64,000 nt of DNA from DT-110 sp964342305 (GCA_964342305.1 CAYFGK010000009.1:20601-84600), one strand, 5' to 3'. Positions 51,704-61,299 are shown, counted from the first letter of the stretch. Notes: a model not told the origin generated them from the letters alone. Program-made: numbers and translations.

Positions 51704-52114
51704 ATGAAAAAGACCACCTTCCTGCTTATGCTATCCATGGCCTGTATGATGGGCTGCAGCTTTCTACCGGATGAACCCGGCGAAATTACCATCCAGACCG
51801 ATGAACTGAAAGATATTGTGTACGGCACCTGGGATATCAAAGCCGTTACCGATGCCAAAGCATACGGAGACGCTGATTGGCACGAAATGCCTAATCCCTA
51901 TCCTCAATTCGAATTCTTTGTCGATGGACGATACGAGTACTCCACCGATGGGACCATCGTGGAGAAGAAATCGTTCGCAATAGCCGACGAGACCATTCAA
52001 TTGGGCGTTCCGGAGGGAATCGTCTGGACGGTTGCCGAATACCAGACCAACTACCTTGAATTGGAACGCGAAACAGAAGATGGTATGGTTAAAAAGCGCC
52101 TGCACCGCCACTAA
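51704..52114 (+). CDS. Small lipocalin-like lipoprotein
   Basis: 136 residues from ATG 51704: MKKTTFLLMLSMACMMGCSF, the Cys of MMGC being the lipidation site. The mature part starts ELKDIVYGTWDIKAVTDAKA and has strands FEFFVDGRYEYSTDG, IQLGVPEGIVWTVAEY, YLELERETEDGMVKKRLHRH, resembling the lipocalin-like domains common in Bacteroidota. No specific ligand. Longer reading into the heptamer region is rejected. Followed by dispersed element copy 4. Confidence 0.8.
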   Translation: MKKTTFLLMLSMACMMGCSFLPDEPGEITIQTDELKDIVYGTWDIKAVTDAKAYGDADWHEMPNPYPQFEFFVDGRYEYSTDGTIVEKKSFAIADETIQLGVPEGIVWTVAEYQTNYLELERETEDGMVKKRLHRH

Positions 52115-52120
52115 AATAAA

Positions 52121-52297
52121 GCGAGGTTGGGCGTGAATGATTTCGTAAAGTACAGATAATGACCTCCCGGTACAGCGTATTAGGTATAAGGTATTTGGAT
52201 TTAAGCAAATCTTACTACCTACTACACTTTACCAAATACAAAGTAAGGTTGTTACACTCAGTCATTTAGCAAACAGATCGGACCCAATCTTACGTTA
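52121..52297 (+). repeat. Three-hairpin dispersed element, copy 4
   Basis: GCGAGGTTGGGC at the left; GGTATTTGGATTTAAGCAAAT in the middle; AAGGTTGTTACACTCAGTC to CCCAATCTTACGTTA at the right. Seven bases after the lipoprotein stop. Confidence 0.8.
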
Positions 52298-52405
52298 ATA
52301 TTTAACCCTTACTGATACCGAATATACAGCAACTGTAAACATAAGGCAGTCGCCCGCGAGGCGGCCAATTTTTCCCACTTCCACAACCCAAACAGGTTAA
52401 CAAAT

Positions 52406-52441
52406 TGCACCGGAACGAAGTCGTTCCGGTGCTTTATTTTT
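52406..52441 (+). terminator. Intrinsic terminator
   Basis: GCACCGGAACGA-AG-TCGTTCCGGTGC followed by TTTATTTTT. Lies in the convergent gap between the small lipoprotein and valS. The 52115-52669 stretch holds no gene. Confidence 0.82.
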
Positions 52442-52443
52442 AA

Positions 52444-52668
52444 AACCCTCCCTCTAGCTTTTTCCGCTTCGCGGTTCTCTCGCTTCAAGATCCACCGGAT
52501 CTTGATCACTTGCTCCGCAACCGAATCGCTCGTTCTTCTTTGAAAAGGGAGGGAGGATTTAGATCCGTATTCGTGAAAAAAATATTTCTTACGGTCAAAC
52601 GGCTTTAGAAAGCACTCCCCTTCCCTTAGCGCAGCAATAAAGGGAAGGGGTTGGGGGATGGGTTTTCA
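52444..52668. repeat. Paired purine/pyrimidine hairpins next to valS stop
   Basis: AACCCTCCCTC … GGGAGGGAGG (52444-52557, ~85-nt loop with inner AAGATCC/GGATCTT hairpin), then CCCCTTCCCTT … AAGGGAAGGGG (52617-52650) and GGGGGATGGGTTTT running to the valS stop. Confidence 0.6.
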
Positions 52669-52669
52669 A

Positions 52670-55390
52670 CTACCCCAAATTAGCCAACGCCTCTTCCAGG
52701 CTTTTCACCTTGGCTTCCCCGTCGGCCAGCTTTTGGCGCTCCTTGTCCACTACGGGCGCGGGTGCATTCTGCACGAAGCGTTCATTGGAGAGTTTCTTCG
52801 CTACCTGCTTCACAAATCCCTGGTAATACTCCAGATCTTTCTGCAGGCGCTTGCGCTCCTCCTCCGTGTCGATTTCCTGATACAGGGTAACGAATACCTT
52901 CTCGCGGCCGGCCAGGAAACTAACGGCATTATCCGGTTCCTTTTCAGTCAGAGAAAGTGACTCCAGATTAGCCATCTTGATGATCATGGGTACCAGACCC
53001 TTTTTCTCCAGCAGTTGGGCGCTGGCCTCCGTCTTTTGCAGGTAACACGGCAGCAGATCTTTCATCTTAATGCCGTTTTTATTACGTGTATCCCGAACGC
53101 CGGCAACGATCTCTTTGGCCTGGTCGATCAGGTTGATCAGACTTTCGTCAAAAGCACCCGGCCTGGGATAGTCAGAAACGACGCAGTCGTCCCCTTCTGC
53201 ACGATCCCGCAGCTGATGCCAGATCTCCTCGGTGATGAAGGGCATAAATGGATGCAGCAGCGTCATCATACGCTCCATAAAACTGGTCGCCTGCTCCAGA
53301 GTGGCCCGATCGATCGGTGCCTCGTAATCGGGCTTGATCATCTCCAGATACCAGGAGCAGTAATCGTCTTTGATCAGTTTATACAAGCTCATTAAGGCAT
53401 CGGACAACCGATAAGTCTTAAAGTGATCGTCCACCTGGGCGATCGTCTGTTGAAGCTTTTGCTCCATCCAGGTACCAGCCAATTCGTTGACGGCTTTGGT
53501 GGTTGCATCTTTCGGAGCTTCTATGACCTCCCAACCTTTGATCAGACGGAGGGCATTCCACATCTTATTGCAGAAGTTACTTCCCTGCTCGCAAAGTTTG
53601 GACTCATTCAGTACCTCCTTGGTTTCCGGATCGAAGGGGGCATCGAACACAATATCGTTCCCGGCAGCAGCGCTCGACATCATGCCGTAGCGTACGCCAT
53701 CGGCTCCGTAATTATCGATGAGGGTCAATGCGTCGGGAGAATTCCCCAATGATTTACTCATCTTGCGACGGCGATTATCACGCACCATACCCGTGAAGTA
53801 TACCGTATGGAAAGGCTGGCGACCGTGCTCTTCAACGAATTCCTTGCCTAACAGGTCTTCCGACCATTCGTAGCCCGACATGATCATGCGGGCTACCCAC
53901 AGGAACATAATATCCCAACCCGTAACCAGTACGTTGGTGGGGTAGTAATATTTCAGCTCATCCTGTCGCTCGAAACCATCGAAAACCGATATCGGCCACA
54001 GCCAGGAGGAGAACCAGGTATCCAGTACATCCTCGTCTTGCTTGAGGTCCTCCAGCTTCAGATCAGGCTTGCCGGTCTTTTCCCGGGCCTGGGCCAGGGC
54101 TTCATCGGCGGTTTCGGCCACGAAGAGTTCGTCCTCGTAGTACCACACCGGGATGCGCTGTCCCCACCACAATTGCCGGGATATACACCAATCGCGAACG
54201 TTTTCCTCCTTCAGCCAGCTGTAATACATATTCCACAGGTGCTCCGGGAAAAAGGTTACCTCCCCGGACCGAACGGCATCCAGGGCCGTTTTGGCGAAAG
54301 CCTTCATGTCAACGAACCACTGCTCCGTAAGGCGGGGCTCGACCACCGCATCGGTGCGCTCCGAACGTCCAACCTTATTCTTATAGTCCTCTACCTTCAC
54401 CAGATGACCGGAAGCCTCCAGGTCCTTGGCGATCTTCCTGCGGGCAATGTGCGCGGGTTCACCCACGTAGAAGCCGGCGGCCTCGCTCATGGTCGCATCC
54501 GCATTCAATACATCGATCACCTCCAAACCGTGGCGCTCACCGATCTCGTTATCGTTGATATCGTGGGCGGGTGTGATCTTCAGGGCGCCCGTACCGAACT
54601 CGCGGTCTACGTAGGTATCGGCAATAATGGGTACAGCCCGTTCCGCCATGGGAACGATTACCTGCTTACCGTGCAGGTGCTGGTAGCGTTCATCATCGGG
54701 ATGAACGGCAACGGCCGTATCGCCCAGAATAGTTTCCGGACGAACGGTGGCGATGGTCAGGTACTCGTCGGTCCCTGCTACCTGATAGCGAACATAGTAC
54801 AGCGGACTTTGCTCGTCTTTATAGATCACCTCCTCGTTGGACAGTACCGTCTGGGCGGCCGGATCCCAGTTGGTCATCCGCAGACCCCGGTAGATGTATC
54901 CTTTCTTAAACAGGTCGACAAACACCTTGAGAACGGCGCGGGTCATGGGTTCCTCCATAGTGAAACGGGTGCGGTCCCAATCGCAGGAAGCGCCCAGGCT
55001 CTTCAACTGTTCCAGTATCTTCCCGCCGTATTCTTCTTTCCAGGCGAAGGCGTGTTCCAGGAATTTCTCGCGGCCAATATCTGATTTTTTGATACCCTTC
55101 TCGCGTAACTGCTTTACGACCTTGGCCTCGGTGGCGATAGATGCGTGGTCGGTACCCGGTACCCAGCAGGCGTTATACCCCTGCAGACGGGCACGACGGA
55201 TCAGGATATCCTGAATAGTATTATTCAGCATATGGCCCATGTGCAGGACCCCGGTAACGTTGGGCGGAGGGATTACAATGGTAAAAGGCTCGCGATCATC
55301 CGGTTCGGAATGGAAGTAGCCTTTCTTCATCCAGTGTTCATACCAGGCGCTCTCTTTTTCCTGGGGATTGTAACGAGTGGACAGTGTCAT
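52670..55390 (-). CDS. valS: Valyl-tRNA synthetase
   Basis: 906 residues. Class I synthetase: HIGH-type signature PPPNVTGVLHMGHML (HMGH at 50-53), CP1 editing domain (~185-400, TVRPETILGDTAVAVHP; GTGALKITPAHDINDNEIG), KMSKSLGNSP near residue 541, anticodon-binding helical domain, and the C-terminal coiled coil characteristic of ValRS (~840-906, RKRLQKDLEYYQGFVKQVAKKL). Normal length. A -7 box TATATTTG lies ~95 bp upstream. A mini-hairpin motif lies within the gene at 54289-54302. Confidence 0.96.
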   Translation of the reverse strand: MTLSTRYNPQEKESAWYEHWMKKGYFHSEPDDREPFTIVIPPPNVTGVLHMGHMLNNTIQDILIRRARLQGYNACWVPGTDHASIATEAKVVKQLREKGIKKSDIGREKFLEHAFAWKEEYGGKILEQLKSLGASCDWDRTRFTMEEPMTRAVLKVFVDLFKKGYIYRGLRMTNWDPAAQTVLSNEEVIYKDEQSPLYYVRYQVAGTDEYLTIATVRPETILGDTAVAVHPDDERYQHLHGKQVIVPMAERAVPIIADTYVDREFGTGALKITPAHDINDNEIGERHGLEVIDVLNADATMSEAAGFYVGEPAHIARRKIAKDLEASGHLVKVEDYKNKVGRSERTDAVVEPRLTEQWFVDMKAFAKTALDAVRSGEVTFFPEHLWNMYYSWLKEENVRDWCISRQLWWGQRIPVWYYEDELFVAETADEALAQAREKTGKPDLKLEDLKQDEDVLDTWFSSWLWPISVFDGFERQDELKYYYPTNVLVTGWDIMFLWVARMIMSGYEWSEDLLGKEFVEEHGRQPFHTVYFTGMVRDNRRRKMSKSLGNSPDALTLIDNYGADGVRYGMMSSAAAGNDIVFDAPFDPETKEVLNESKLCEQGSNFCNKMWNALRLIKGWEVIEAPKDATTKAVNELAGTWMEQKLQQTIAQVDDHFKTYRLSDALMSLYKLIKDDYCSWYLEMIKPDYEAPIDRATLEQATSFMERMMTLLHPFMPFITEEIWHQLRDRAEGDDCVVSDYPRPGAFDESLINLIDQAKEIVAGVRDTRNKNGIKMKDLLPCYLQKTEASAQLLEKKGLVPMIIKMANLESLSLTEKEPDNAVSFLAGREKVFVTLYQEIDTEEERKRLQKDLEYYQGFVKQVAKKLSNERFVQNAPAPVVDKERQKLADGEAKVKSLEEALANLG

Positions 55391-55484
55391 GTGCCGTTTT
55401 GTGTTTTTTGCTAATTAGCGGATAAGGGTTCCGAAAAGGTTTGGAGTCACCAACCGATTCATGGTGGGTATAGTTCCCGGAGCG

Positions 55485-55492
55485 CAAATATA
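55485..55492 (-). promoter_or_regulatory. Predicted -7 box of valS promoter (TATATTTG)
   Basis: Exact TAnnTTTG on the minus strand; leader of roughly 85-90 nt before the ATG, long enough for regulation, though I see no T-box-like structure. Confidence 0.5.
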
Positions 55493-55511
55493 GCGAGAAG
55501 CCACGGTTTTA

Positions 55512-56273
55512 TTACTGTCGTTCCAGAATGGTTTCCGGGGCCTGATCGAGCAGGGATTTGATGTCGGGATCAGACTCGTAACGCGAGAACGGATGTACCC
55601 GGTACTCTTTGTATGGGTTATAGCCCTGCTCCATAAATAAGCGGTTCATTAGATCCCGCAGCATAGTGGTTACCCTGAATCGCGACGGAGCAGGTGTATT
55701 GGGCCTGGTCAGCAGTACTTCGACCTGTGGTTTTTGGGCATTGTATCTTATAAGCACTTGCTTCACATCGGCTTTGGTGACCTCCATGAGGGACGGGCGG
55801 GTCCTCAGGGCTTGCGCCAAAGAATCCGACACATATACTCTTCCTTTCAGCCATTCGTAGGGTTGTGGCTTTTTCTGCCCGGCCGCCAGTGCCGTTTCCC
55901 AGTCCCGGAATGCATCATCGGTAGGCAGAAAGCTCACGATACCGGGGCGGTAGATCTGGTAGTGCAGTACGTTGACGGAGACAGAATCGGGATGGATCCG
56001 CAACACGAAATACCCCACCGGTGCGGGAGTGGTATCCCGGGCCAGAATGCGCATGCGGGTGCGATTCGACTGTCCTTTGGGTGGCTGTAAGGTGAGGGTG
56101 TCGCCCCCCAGGTCGAGGTTGTCGTATCGGTATACCTGTACGGCCTGCTCGTCGATGTCGATTCGCTCTAACTGATAGATGCCTTCGCGGAACCAGGTTC
56201 CTTCAATGGTTTGGGCTTTCGCCAAAAAGGAGAGGGACATCAGGATGATACAAGGCAAGAATTGAAGACGCAT
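55512..56273 (-). CDS. Hypothetical secreted protein
   Basis: 253 residues with signal peptide MRLQFLPCIILMSLSFLAKA-Q. An N-terminal lipocalin-like strand (TIEGTWFREGIYQLERIDID) and two further beta stretches are followed by a basic alpha/beta C-terminal half (QVLIRYNAQKPQVEVLLTRPN, MLRDLMNRLFMEQGYNPYKEY). Not recognised as a family. Probably periplasmic. A mini-hairpin motif overlaps the signal-peptide codons (56214-56228). Upstream lies element copy 5. Confidence 0.7.
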   Translation of the reverse strand: MRLQFLPCIILMSLSFLAKAQTIEGTWFREGIYQLERIDIDEQAVQVYRYDNLDLGGDTLTLQPPKGQSNRTRMRILARDTTPAPVGYFVLRIHPDSVSVNVLHYQIYRPGIVSFLPTDDAFRDWETALAAGQKKPQPYEWLKGRVYVSDSLAQALRTRPSLMEVTKADVKQVLIRYNAQKPQVEVLLTRPNTPAPSRFRVTTMLRDLMNRLFMEQGYNPYKEYRVHPFSRYESDPDIKSLLDQAPETILERQ

Positions 56274-56290
56274 AGCTATCGTTTTGGAAG

Positions 56291-56471
56291 TAACCTAAGG
56301 TTGACATATTGCTAACCGGCCGAATGTCAAAGCCTCACGCTGTATTTTGCAGAAAGAATTAAGGAGCAGGACTTGCTTTAATCCCAATACCCTCTACCTA
56401 ATTCCCTGTACCGGGAGGTTGGGCCAGTGCATATTTCCCCATTACAAAATTCGCACGGCCCAACCTCACGA
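56291..56471 (-). repeat. Three-hairpin dispersed element, copy 5 (reverse orientation)
   Basis: Read on the minus strand: CGTGAGGTTGGGCC … GGCCCAACCTCCCGGTAC, GGGATTAAAGCAAGTCCTGC, then GCGTGAGGCTTTGACATTC … CAACCTTAGGTTA. Lies in a divergent gap; the rest of 56274-56626 has no gene. Confidence 0.78.
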
Positions 56472-56626
56472 CAAGTACAAACCTACCCATTTTGCCGGAA
56501 GGCTGCCACCCAAGGTCAAAAAAGCTGTCGGGAAAAAAACGACCCAACACCCGGGCGATCTTGGGCAATAAGTATATTTGGACTGTACCCAATCGTATTT
56601 TCGAATAAACACCCACGCACAATTTC

Positions 56627-58036
56627 ATGATCCCACGCCAGGAATTCAAAGACTACGTCGACCAGATCAACGAATGGATACAAAGGTACTTCGAGCAACT
56701 CGAAGAATTACCGGTCAAATCGCAGGTAGAGCCGCGCAGCATTTACCGGCAATTACCCGACTACATGCCCGCGGAAGGCGAACCCCTGGAAGCCATTATG
56801 CTGGATATGGACCGTATCATCTTGCCCGGTATCACTCATTGGCAACACCCCCACTTTCATGCCTATTTTCCGGCCAACAGCTCCGTGGAGAGCGTCTATG
56901 CCGAAATGCTTACGGCCGCCATTGGTGCCCAGTGCATGATCTGGGAGACCTCACCGGCCGCTGCCGAGCTCGAAGAAAAGATGATGGAGTGGCTGGCCCG
57001 CGCCATGGGCATTCCCGAAACGTGGGAAGGGGTCATTCAGGATACTGCTTCCAGTGCTTCCCTGGTCGCCATCCTCACCGCCCGGGAGGTCAAGACCAAC
57101 TTCCTGGCGAATGAAAACGGGGTGCCTCCCTACCTGAGGGTGTATTGCTCTACCCAAACGCACTCCTCCATCGAAAAGGCAGTGAAAATCGCTGGTATCG
57201 GTCGGCAAAATCTGGTCAAAGTACCGGTGGACGATAAAATGGCCATGCGGCCCGACCTGCTGGAGGAATACATTCGCGAAGATCTGAACAAGGGCTACGT
57301 GCCCTGCTGTGTGGTCACGGCGGTGGGGACGACCGGCACCGTGGCCGTGGACCCGATCGCGGCCGTAAGCGACATTGCCAAACGCCACGACATCTGGCAC
57401 CACATCGACGCCGCCTACGCCGGTAGTGCCCTGTTGCTTCCCGAATACCAATACATGATCGAGGGCATTGCGGATGCCGATAGTTTCGTTTTCAATCCCC
57501 ATAAGTGGTTGTTCACCAATTTCGACTGCACGGCCTACTACGTGAAGGATCCCGATATTCTGCTGCGCACCTTCGACATCCTTCCTGAATACCTCAAGAC
57601 CCGCACCCGCGGGCAGGTCAATGATTATCGCGACTGGGGTATACCGCTGGGCCGTCGGTTCCGGGCCCTGAAATTATGGTTTGTACTGCGCAGCTACGGA
57701 CTCGAGGGTATCCAGCGCATTTTGCGAAAGCATATAAAAATAAACCGGCGCTTCTCGGAATGGGTAGAAGAACACCCGGACCTTGAGGTGGTGGTACCGC
57801 CCTTTCTCAATGTGACCTGCTTCCGGTACCGCCCGCCGGGTCTGCCTTCCAATGTAATCAATGATAAGAACGAAGCCTGGCTAAACGCCATCCAGGAAGA
57901 TGGCCGCATGTACCTCACCCATACCAAAGTCCAGGGCAAATACACCTTGCGGATGGTATTCGGCCAAACCTATCTCGAAGAACGGCATTTGGAGGAGGCG
58001 ATGGCGGTATTGGAGGAGACGATGGGTGGGTTGTAA
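56627..58036 (+). CDS. Group II PLP-dependent amino-acid decarboxylase (aromatic type)
   Basis: 469 residues. PLP lysine near residue 293 in SFVFNPHKWLFTNFDC; N-terminal GITHWQHPHFHAYFPANSS; HSSIEKAVKIAG with the His that stacks on PLP; HIDAAYAGSALLLPEY. Closest to aromatic-L-amino-acid (tryptophan/tyrosine/DOPA) decarboxylases, giving tryptamine, tyramine or phenylethylamine; the exact substrate is not decided by sequence. Ends facing lysA, with the two stop codons 14 bp apart inside a GTAAA/TTTAC inverted repeat. Confidence 0.9.
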   Translation: MIPRQEFKDYVDQINEWIQRYFEQLEELPVKSQVEPRSIYRQLPDYMPAEGEPLEAIMLDMDRIILPGITHWQHPHFHAYFPANSSVESVYAEMLTAAIGAQCMIWETSPAAAELEEKMMEWLARAMGIPETWEGVIQDTASSASLVAILTAREVKTNFLANENGVPPYLRVYCSTQTHSSIEKAVKIAGIGRQNLVKVPVDDKMAMRPDLLEEYIREDLNKGYVPCCVVTAVGTTGTVAVDPIAAVSDIAKRHDIWHHIDAAYAGSALLLPEYQYMIEGIADADSFVFNPHKWLFTNFDCTAYYVKDPDILLRTFDILPEYLKTRTRGQVNDYRDWGIPLGRRFRALKLWFVLRSYGLEGIQRILRKHIKINRRFSEWVEEHPDLEVVVPPFLNVTCFRYRPPGLPSNVINDKNEAWLNAIQEDGRMYLTHTKVQGKYTLRMVFGQTYLEERHLEEAMAVLEETMGGL

Positions 58037-58050
58037 AGACGCGATGGGTT

Positions 58051-59301
58051 TTACACCTTCTCTCCTACCTGAATCGGCACCTCCACCTGATTGCGCAGGA
58101 GATCATTCATGGTTTCCCGCTTGCGAATCAGGTAGGCCTCGCCTTCGTGCACCAACACTTCGGCCGGACGAAAGCGGCTGTTGTAGTTGGAAGCCATGCT
58201 GAAGCAATAGGCACCGGCATTGTGGATAGCCAGGACGTCGCCCTCCTGGATCTCGTTGATCCGGCGGTTTACCCCGAAGGTATCCGTTTCGCAGATGTAA
58301 CCCACCACGGTGTAAAAGCGCGGTTTGGCTTCGGGGCGGCTTACGTTGGATATCTCGTGGTAGGCATCGTACAGCATGGGCCGGATCAGGTGGTTGAGGC
58401 CCGAATCGATACCGGCAAATACGGTGGACGTCGTTTGCTTGATCACGTTGACCTTCACCAGAAAATAACCCGCTTCACTTACCAGGTATTTTCCGGGTTC
58501 AAAAGTCAGGGTCAGCTCGCGTCCGTAATCGGCGCAAAACTGATTGAAGCGCTCGGTTATCTGGGTACCCAAATCCTCGATATCCGTTTCGGCATCCCCA
58601 TCGCGGTAAGGTACTTTGAAGCCACTACCGAAATCCAGGTAACTCAGATCGGGAAAATCCTTAGCGATATTGAACAGGATCTCGGCTCCCTGTAGGAATA
58701 CGCCAGCGTCGAGGATACCCGATCCGGTATGCATGTGAATACCTTCGATGGTAAGTCCGGTCGCTTCCACTATCCGGTGGACCAATGGCATCTGATGGAA
58801 GGAAATACCAAACTTAGAATCGATGTGTCCAACGGAGGTTTTAGCGTTCAGCCCCGCCATGATGTGGGGATTGATGCGCAGGCAAATGGGGTAATCCGGA
58901 AAGGCCTGCCCGAACTGCTCCAGGATGGATATATTATCCACATTGATGCGTACGCCCAACTCTACGGCTTCGGCAATCTCATCCATGCCCACACAGTTGG
59001 GCGTATACACAATATCTTTTGGCGCAAAGCCAGCCAGTAGACCCATTTCCACCTCCTGAACGGATACTGTATCCAGGCCAGCGCCCATGCTGCGCATCAG
59101 GCGAAGGATGGACAGGTTCGACAAGGCCTTACAGGCGTACAGGAGTTGTAAATTCGGCACATCGAAGGCCGCCTCCATACGCTCGTATTTCTGCTTGATA
59201 ATAGCGCTATCGTACACATATAAAGGAGCCTGATAACGTTCGATCAGGTCGAGGGGATCCACGCCCCCACTCAACTGGTAGCGACCATTAAGTACTTTCA
59301 T
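58051..59301 (-). CDS. lysA: Diaminopimelate decarboxylase
   Basis: 416 residues from ATG 59301 (MKVLNGRYQLSGGVDPLDL). Last step of lysine synthesis: meso-diaminopimelate to L-lysine. PLP lysine K58 in LLYACKAL; HTGSGILDAGVF; FEPGKYLVSEAGYFLVKV; GYICETDTFGVNRR with the substrate-binding Cys-Glu-x-x-D; HNAGAYCFSMASNYNSR. The frame continues to 59376, but a -7 box TATCTTTG sits at 59363-59370 within it, so the shorter start is chosen. Confidence 0.93.
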   Translation of the reverse strand: MKVLNGRYQLSGGVDPLDLIERYQAPLYVYDSAIIKQKYERMEAAFDVPNLQLLYACKALSNLSILRLMRSMGAGLDTVSVQEVEMGLLAGFAPKDIVYTPNCVGMDEIAEAVELGVRINVDNISILEQFGQAFPDYPICLRINPHIMAGLNAKTSVGHIDSKFGISFHQMPLVHRIVEATGLTIEGIHMHTGSGILDAGVFLQGAEILFNIAKDFPDLSYLDFGSGFKVPYRDGDAETDIEDLGTQITERFNQFCADYGRELTLTFEPGKYLVSEAGYFLVKVNVIKQTTSTVFAGIDSGLNHLIRPMLYDAYHEISNVSRPEAKPRFYTVVGYICETDTFGVNRRINEIQEGDVLAIHNAGAYCFSMASNYNSRFRPAEVLVHEGEAYLIRKRETMNDLLRNQVEVPIQVGEKV

Positions 59302-59362
59302 AACCTTTGGTGGTTTTGGATAAAGGTCCGTCGGACTGCCGTTCTGTAAGGATTGAGGGCTG

Positions 59363-59370
59363 CAAAGATA
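59363..59370 (-). promoter_or_regulatory. Predicted -7 box of lysA promoter (TATCTTTG)
   Basis: Exact TAnnTTTG on the minus strand, ~62 bp before the ATG and just after the HD-DUF5706 stop. Confidence 0.55.
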
Positions 59371-59377
59371 CGCCATT

Positions 59378-60550
59378 TTACAACACGAAGAAAGTGACCA
59401 GAAAAGTTACCACGCTCAGGGCCAATCCGCCCACAAAAATGCGGTAAGCAATGGAGAGGAGTCGATATTTCTTGCGCAGTACCGCACCCAGATTGTACAG
59501 ATCACGGCTGAGGTCATCGTACAGGATCTCCTGGTCGGATTTCAGATCCCGCAAATAGTCCACGAACTCATCTTTATCGAGCTTCAGGAAATTCCCGAAA
59601 TATAATAAGCTAACCTTATGCTGCCGCACATCCTCGATCGAGAACTCCTGCCCCGACACCTTAGGGATTGCGGAAAGCACTGCAAAAATGATGGCCGAAA
59701 GCGAGGTAAGCATCAGCACCACTACGGGAATTACAAATTTCAGGTTTCCCGACTGCCCGATATTGGTCATCGAAAACCCGGCACTGGCCGCTGTGATCAG
59801 AATGGAGAGTACCAGGGTGTTAATGCTGATGATCATATTAGCTTTTCCGTCGGCGATGGAACTGAGGTTAATATGGTTGCGCAGCGTAACCCGGTAAACG
59901 GTATCCACCCCGCGGCCAAAGTCTTTTCCGGTTTTCTTCCGGATGGCGGCCCGTTGTCCTTTGCGCAGATCTTCCTTGAGGCTGGCCAGGTTTTTATTGA
60001 GGCGCTTGGAAAATTCGGCATGGGCTTCCTGACTGTAGTAGCGGGTTTGCACCAGTCGTTCCAACATGCGTTCCTGCCATTCGATGAGGGTGAAGGTCTG
60101 GCCACGGTGGTGCTCCTCCTCCAGCCGTAACAGATTAGCGCGCCGTTCGAAGCGTTTGCGGCCCAGGTACGATACATTGGCATCGTGCAGGAGTGCCTGC
60201 AATTCTCCGACGGGCCGTTCGTCGTTCAGGGATTCGATCAATTTGGGAACCCGGTCCCGCAACTTGGGATCGGCCAGTTCCTTTTCGAGAAATTCCTTTG
60301 CCAGCCGGGCGGAGGCGGCGTAGTGATCGGTGCGGCTTACAATATAACCGGTATCGTGGAACCAGGCAGCCAGGACCAGGGCTTGCTGCTTGCCTTCCGG
60401 CAGCCCGGCGGATCGGGCTAAATCAGCCGCCACCTCGGCAACCTCCTGGGCGTGATCGTAATTGTGAAATACAAAAGTATGATCGAGCTCCTGCAAAAGC
60501 AGGTCGTATACATAGGCGTCAGCTCGTTCTATCAAGTTGGTTTCAGACAT
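59378..60550 (-). CDS. HD phosphohydrolase fused to Pycsar-effector-like membrane domain (DUF5706)
   Basis: 390 residues. N-terminal HD domain: FHNYDHAQEVAEVAADLA (H29/H33), LAAWFHDTGYI (H65-D66) and a later LLHDANVSYLG (D123), the metal-ligand order of HD nucleotide phosphohydrolases. A helical linker (~145-210) joins it to a DUF5706-type region: RNHINLSSIADGKANMIISINTLVLS, then three membrane helices (~239-261, 270-295, 368-390). DUF5706 is the membrane domain of Pycsar effectors that respond to cCMP/cUMP. No cyclase gene is adjacent, so a second-messenger-gated membrane protein that also degrades its signal is an inference. Confidence 0.82.
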   Translation of the reverse strand: MSETNLIERADAYVYDLLLQELDHTFVFHNYDHAQEVAEVAADLARSAGLPEGKQQALVLAAWFHDTGYIVSRTDHYAASARLAKEFLEKELADPKLRDRVPKLIESLNDERPVGELQALLHDANVSYLGRKRFERRANLLRLEEEHHRGQTFTLIEWQERMLERLVQTRYYSQEAHAEFSKRLNKNLASLKEDLRKGQRAAIRKKTGKDFGRGVDTVYRVTLRNHINLSSIADGKANMIISINTLVLSILITAASAGFSMTNIGQSGNLKFVIPVVVLMLTSLSAIIFAVLSAIPKVSGQEFSIEDVRQHKVSLLYFGNFLKLDKDEFVDYLRDLKSDQEILYDDLSRDLYNLGAVLRKKYRLLSIAYRIFVGGLALSVVTFLVTFFVL

Positions 60551-60747
60551 AGGAGTCGCGTAGCGTCGGAAATTAGTTTACCCAAGTGAAGTTAAAAGGT
60601 GTCCTGATGTGCAAATAGCGAACAAGATTGCAGTATACCAATGTTTGCTGCTTTCGCAAAAAAAAGAAGGTCCACACACCAAAATAATCAATCCCCGCAT
60701 CTATACCCGGTGATAATTCGTTATACTACCGGAAAAGCCTTATTGAC

Positions 60748-61299
60748 GTGGAAGAACAAAAACTCATTGCCGCCTGCAAGCGCCAGGACCGACAAGCTCA
60801 ACAAATGCTGTATGAGCAGTTCTCCCCGTCTATGTTTGGCTTGCTCCGACGATATATGAAAACCCGTGAGGATGCGGAGGATGTGTTGGTCGAAGCTTTT
60901 TTTAAGGTGTTGACCAATATTGATCAGTACCGCGGCAAAGGTTCTTTCGGTGGCTGGATCCGACGGATCGTGATCAACGAAGCCCTGATGGCTCTGCGCA
61001 AAAAACACAATTTTAACCTCACCCTGGAAATCCAGGAATTTGATATGCCGGCTGCGCCCAAGATCGAAGATCGGCTGGCCGCCACTGACATAAAGCAACT
61101 GTTGCAACAGCTACCGACCGGCTACCGAACGGTATTCAACCTCTACGTTATTGAAGGCTATAAACACCGCGAAATTGCCGATCTGCTGGGTATTAGTATC
61201 AATACCTCCAAATCACAACTGATCCTGGCCAAAAAGCGTATGCAACAATTATTAACCGATCAGTCCTATCCGGACGCTCGGGTTACTGAAAAACAATAG
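60748..61299 (+). CDS. ECF-type RNA polymerase sigma factor
   Basis: 183 residues from GTG 60748. Region 2: MLYEQFSPSMFGLLRRYMKT, EDAEDVLVEAFFKVLTNI, SFGGWIRRIVINEAL; region 4: LPTGYRTVFNLYVIEGYKHREIADLLG with a helix-turn-helix, then STSKSQL-type recognition helix (ISINTSKSQLILAKKRM). Belongs to the Bacteroidota ECF group. The next gene starts 2 bp after its stop and encodes the likely anti-sigma. A mini-hairpin (60649-60665) lies ~85 bp upstream. Confidence 0.92.
   Translation: MEEQKLIAACKRQDRQAQQMLYEQFSPSMFGLLRRYMKTREDAEDVLVEAFFKVLTNIDQYRGKGSFGGWIRRIVINEALMALRKKHNFNLTLEIQEFDMPAAPKIEDRLAATDIKQLLQQLPTGYRTVFNLYVIEGYKHREIADLLGISINTSKSQLILAKKRMQQLLTDQSYPDARVTEKQ

Noticed and set aside
54038..55084. 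348-codon plus-strand frame opposite valS
   Set aside because: Shadow of the ValRS editing domain; composition reflects the complement of a real gene.
55391..55500. T-box riboswitch upstream of valS
   Set aside because: The leader is under 100 nt and shows no specifier loop, T-box sequence or terminator.
59378..60550. Complete Pycsar anti-phage locus
   Set aside because: Only the effector-like domain is present; neighbours are lysA and a sigma factor, with no uridylate/cytidylate cyclase.
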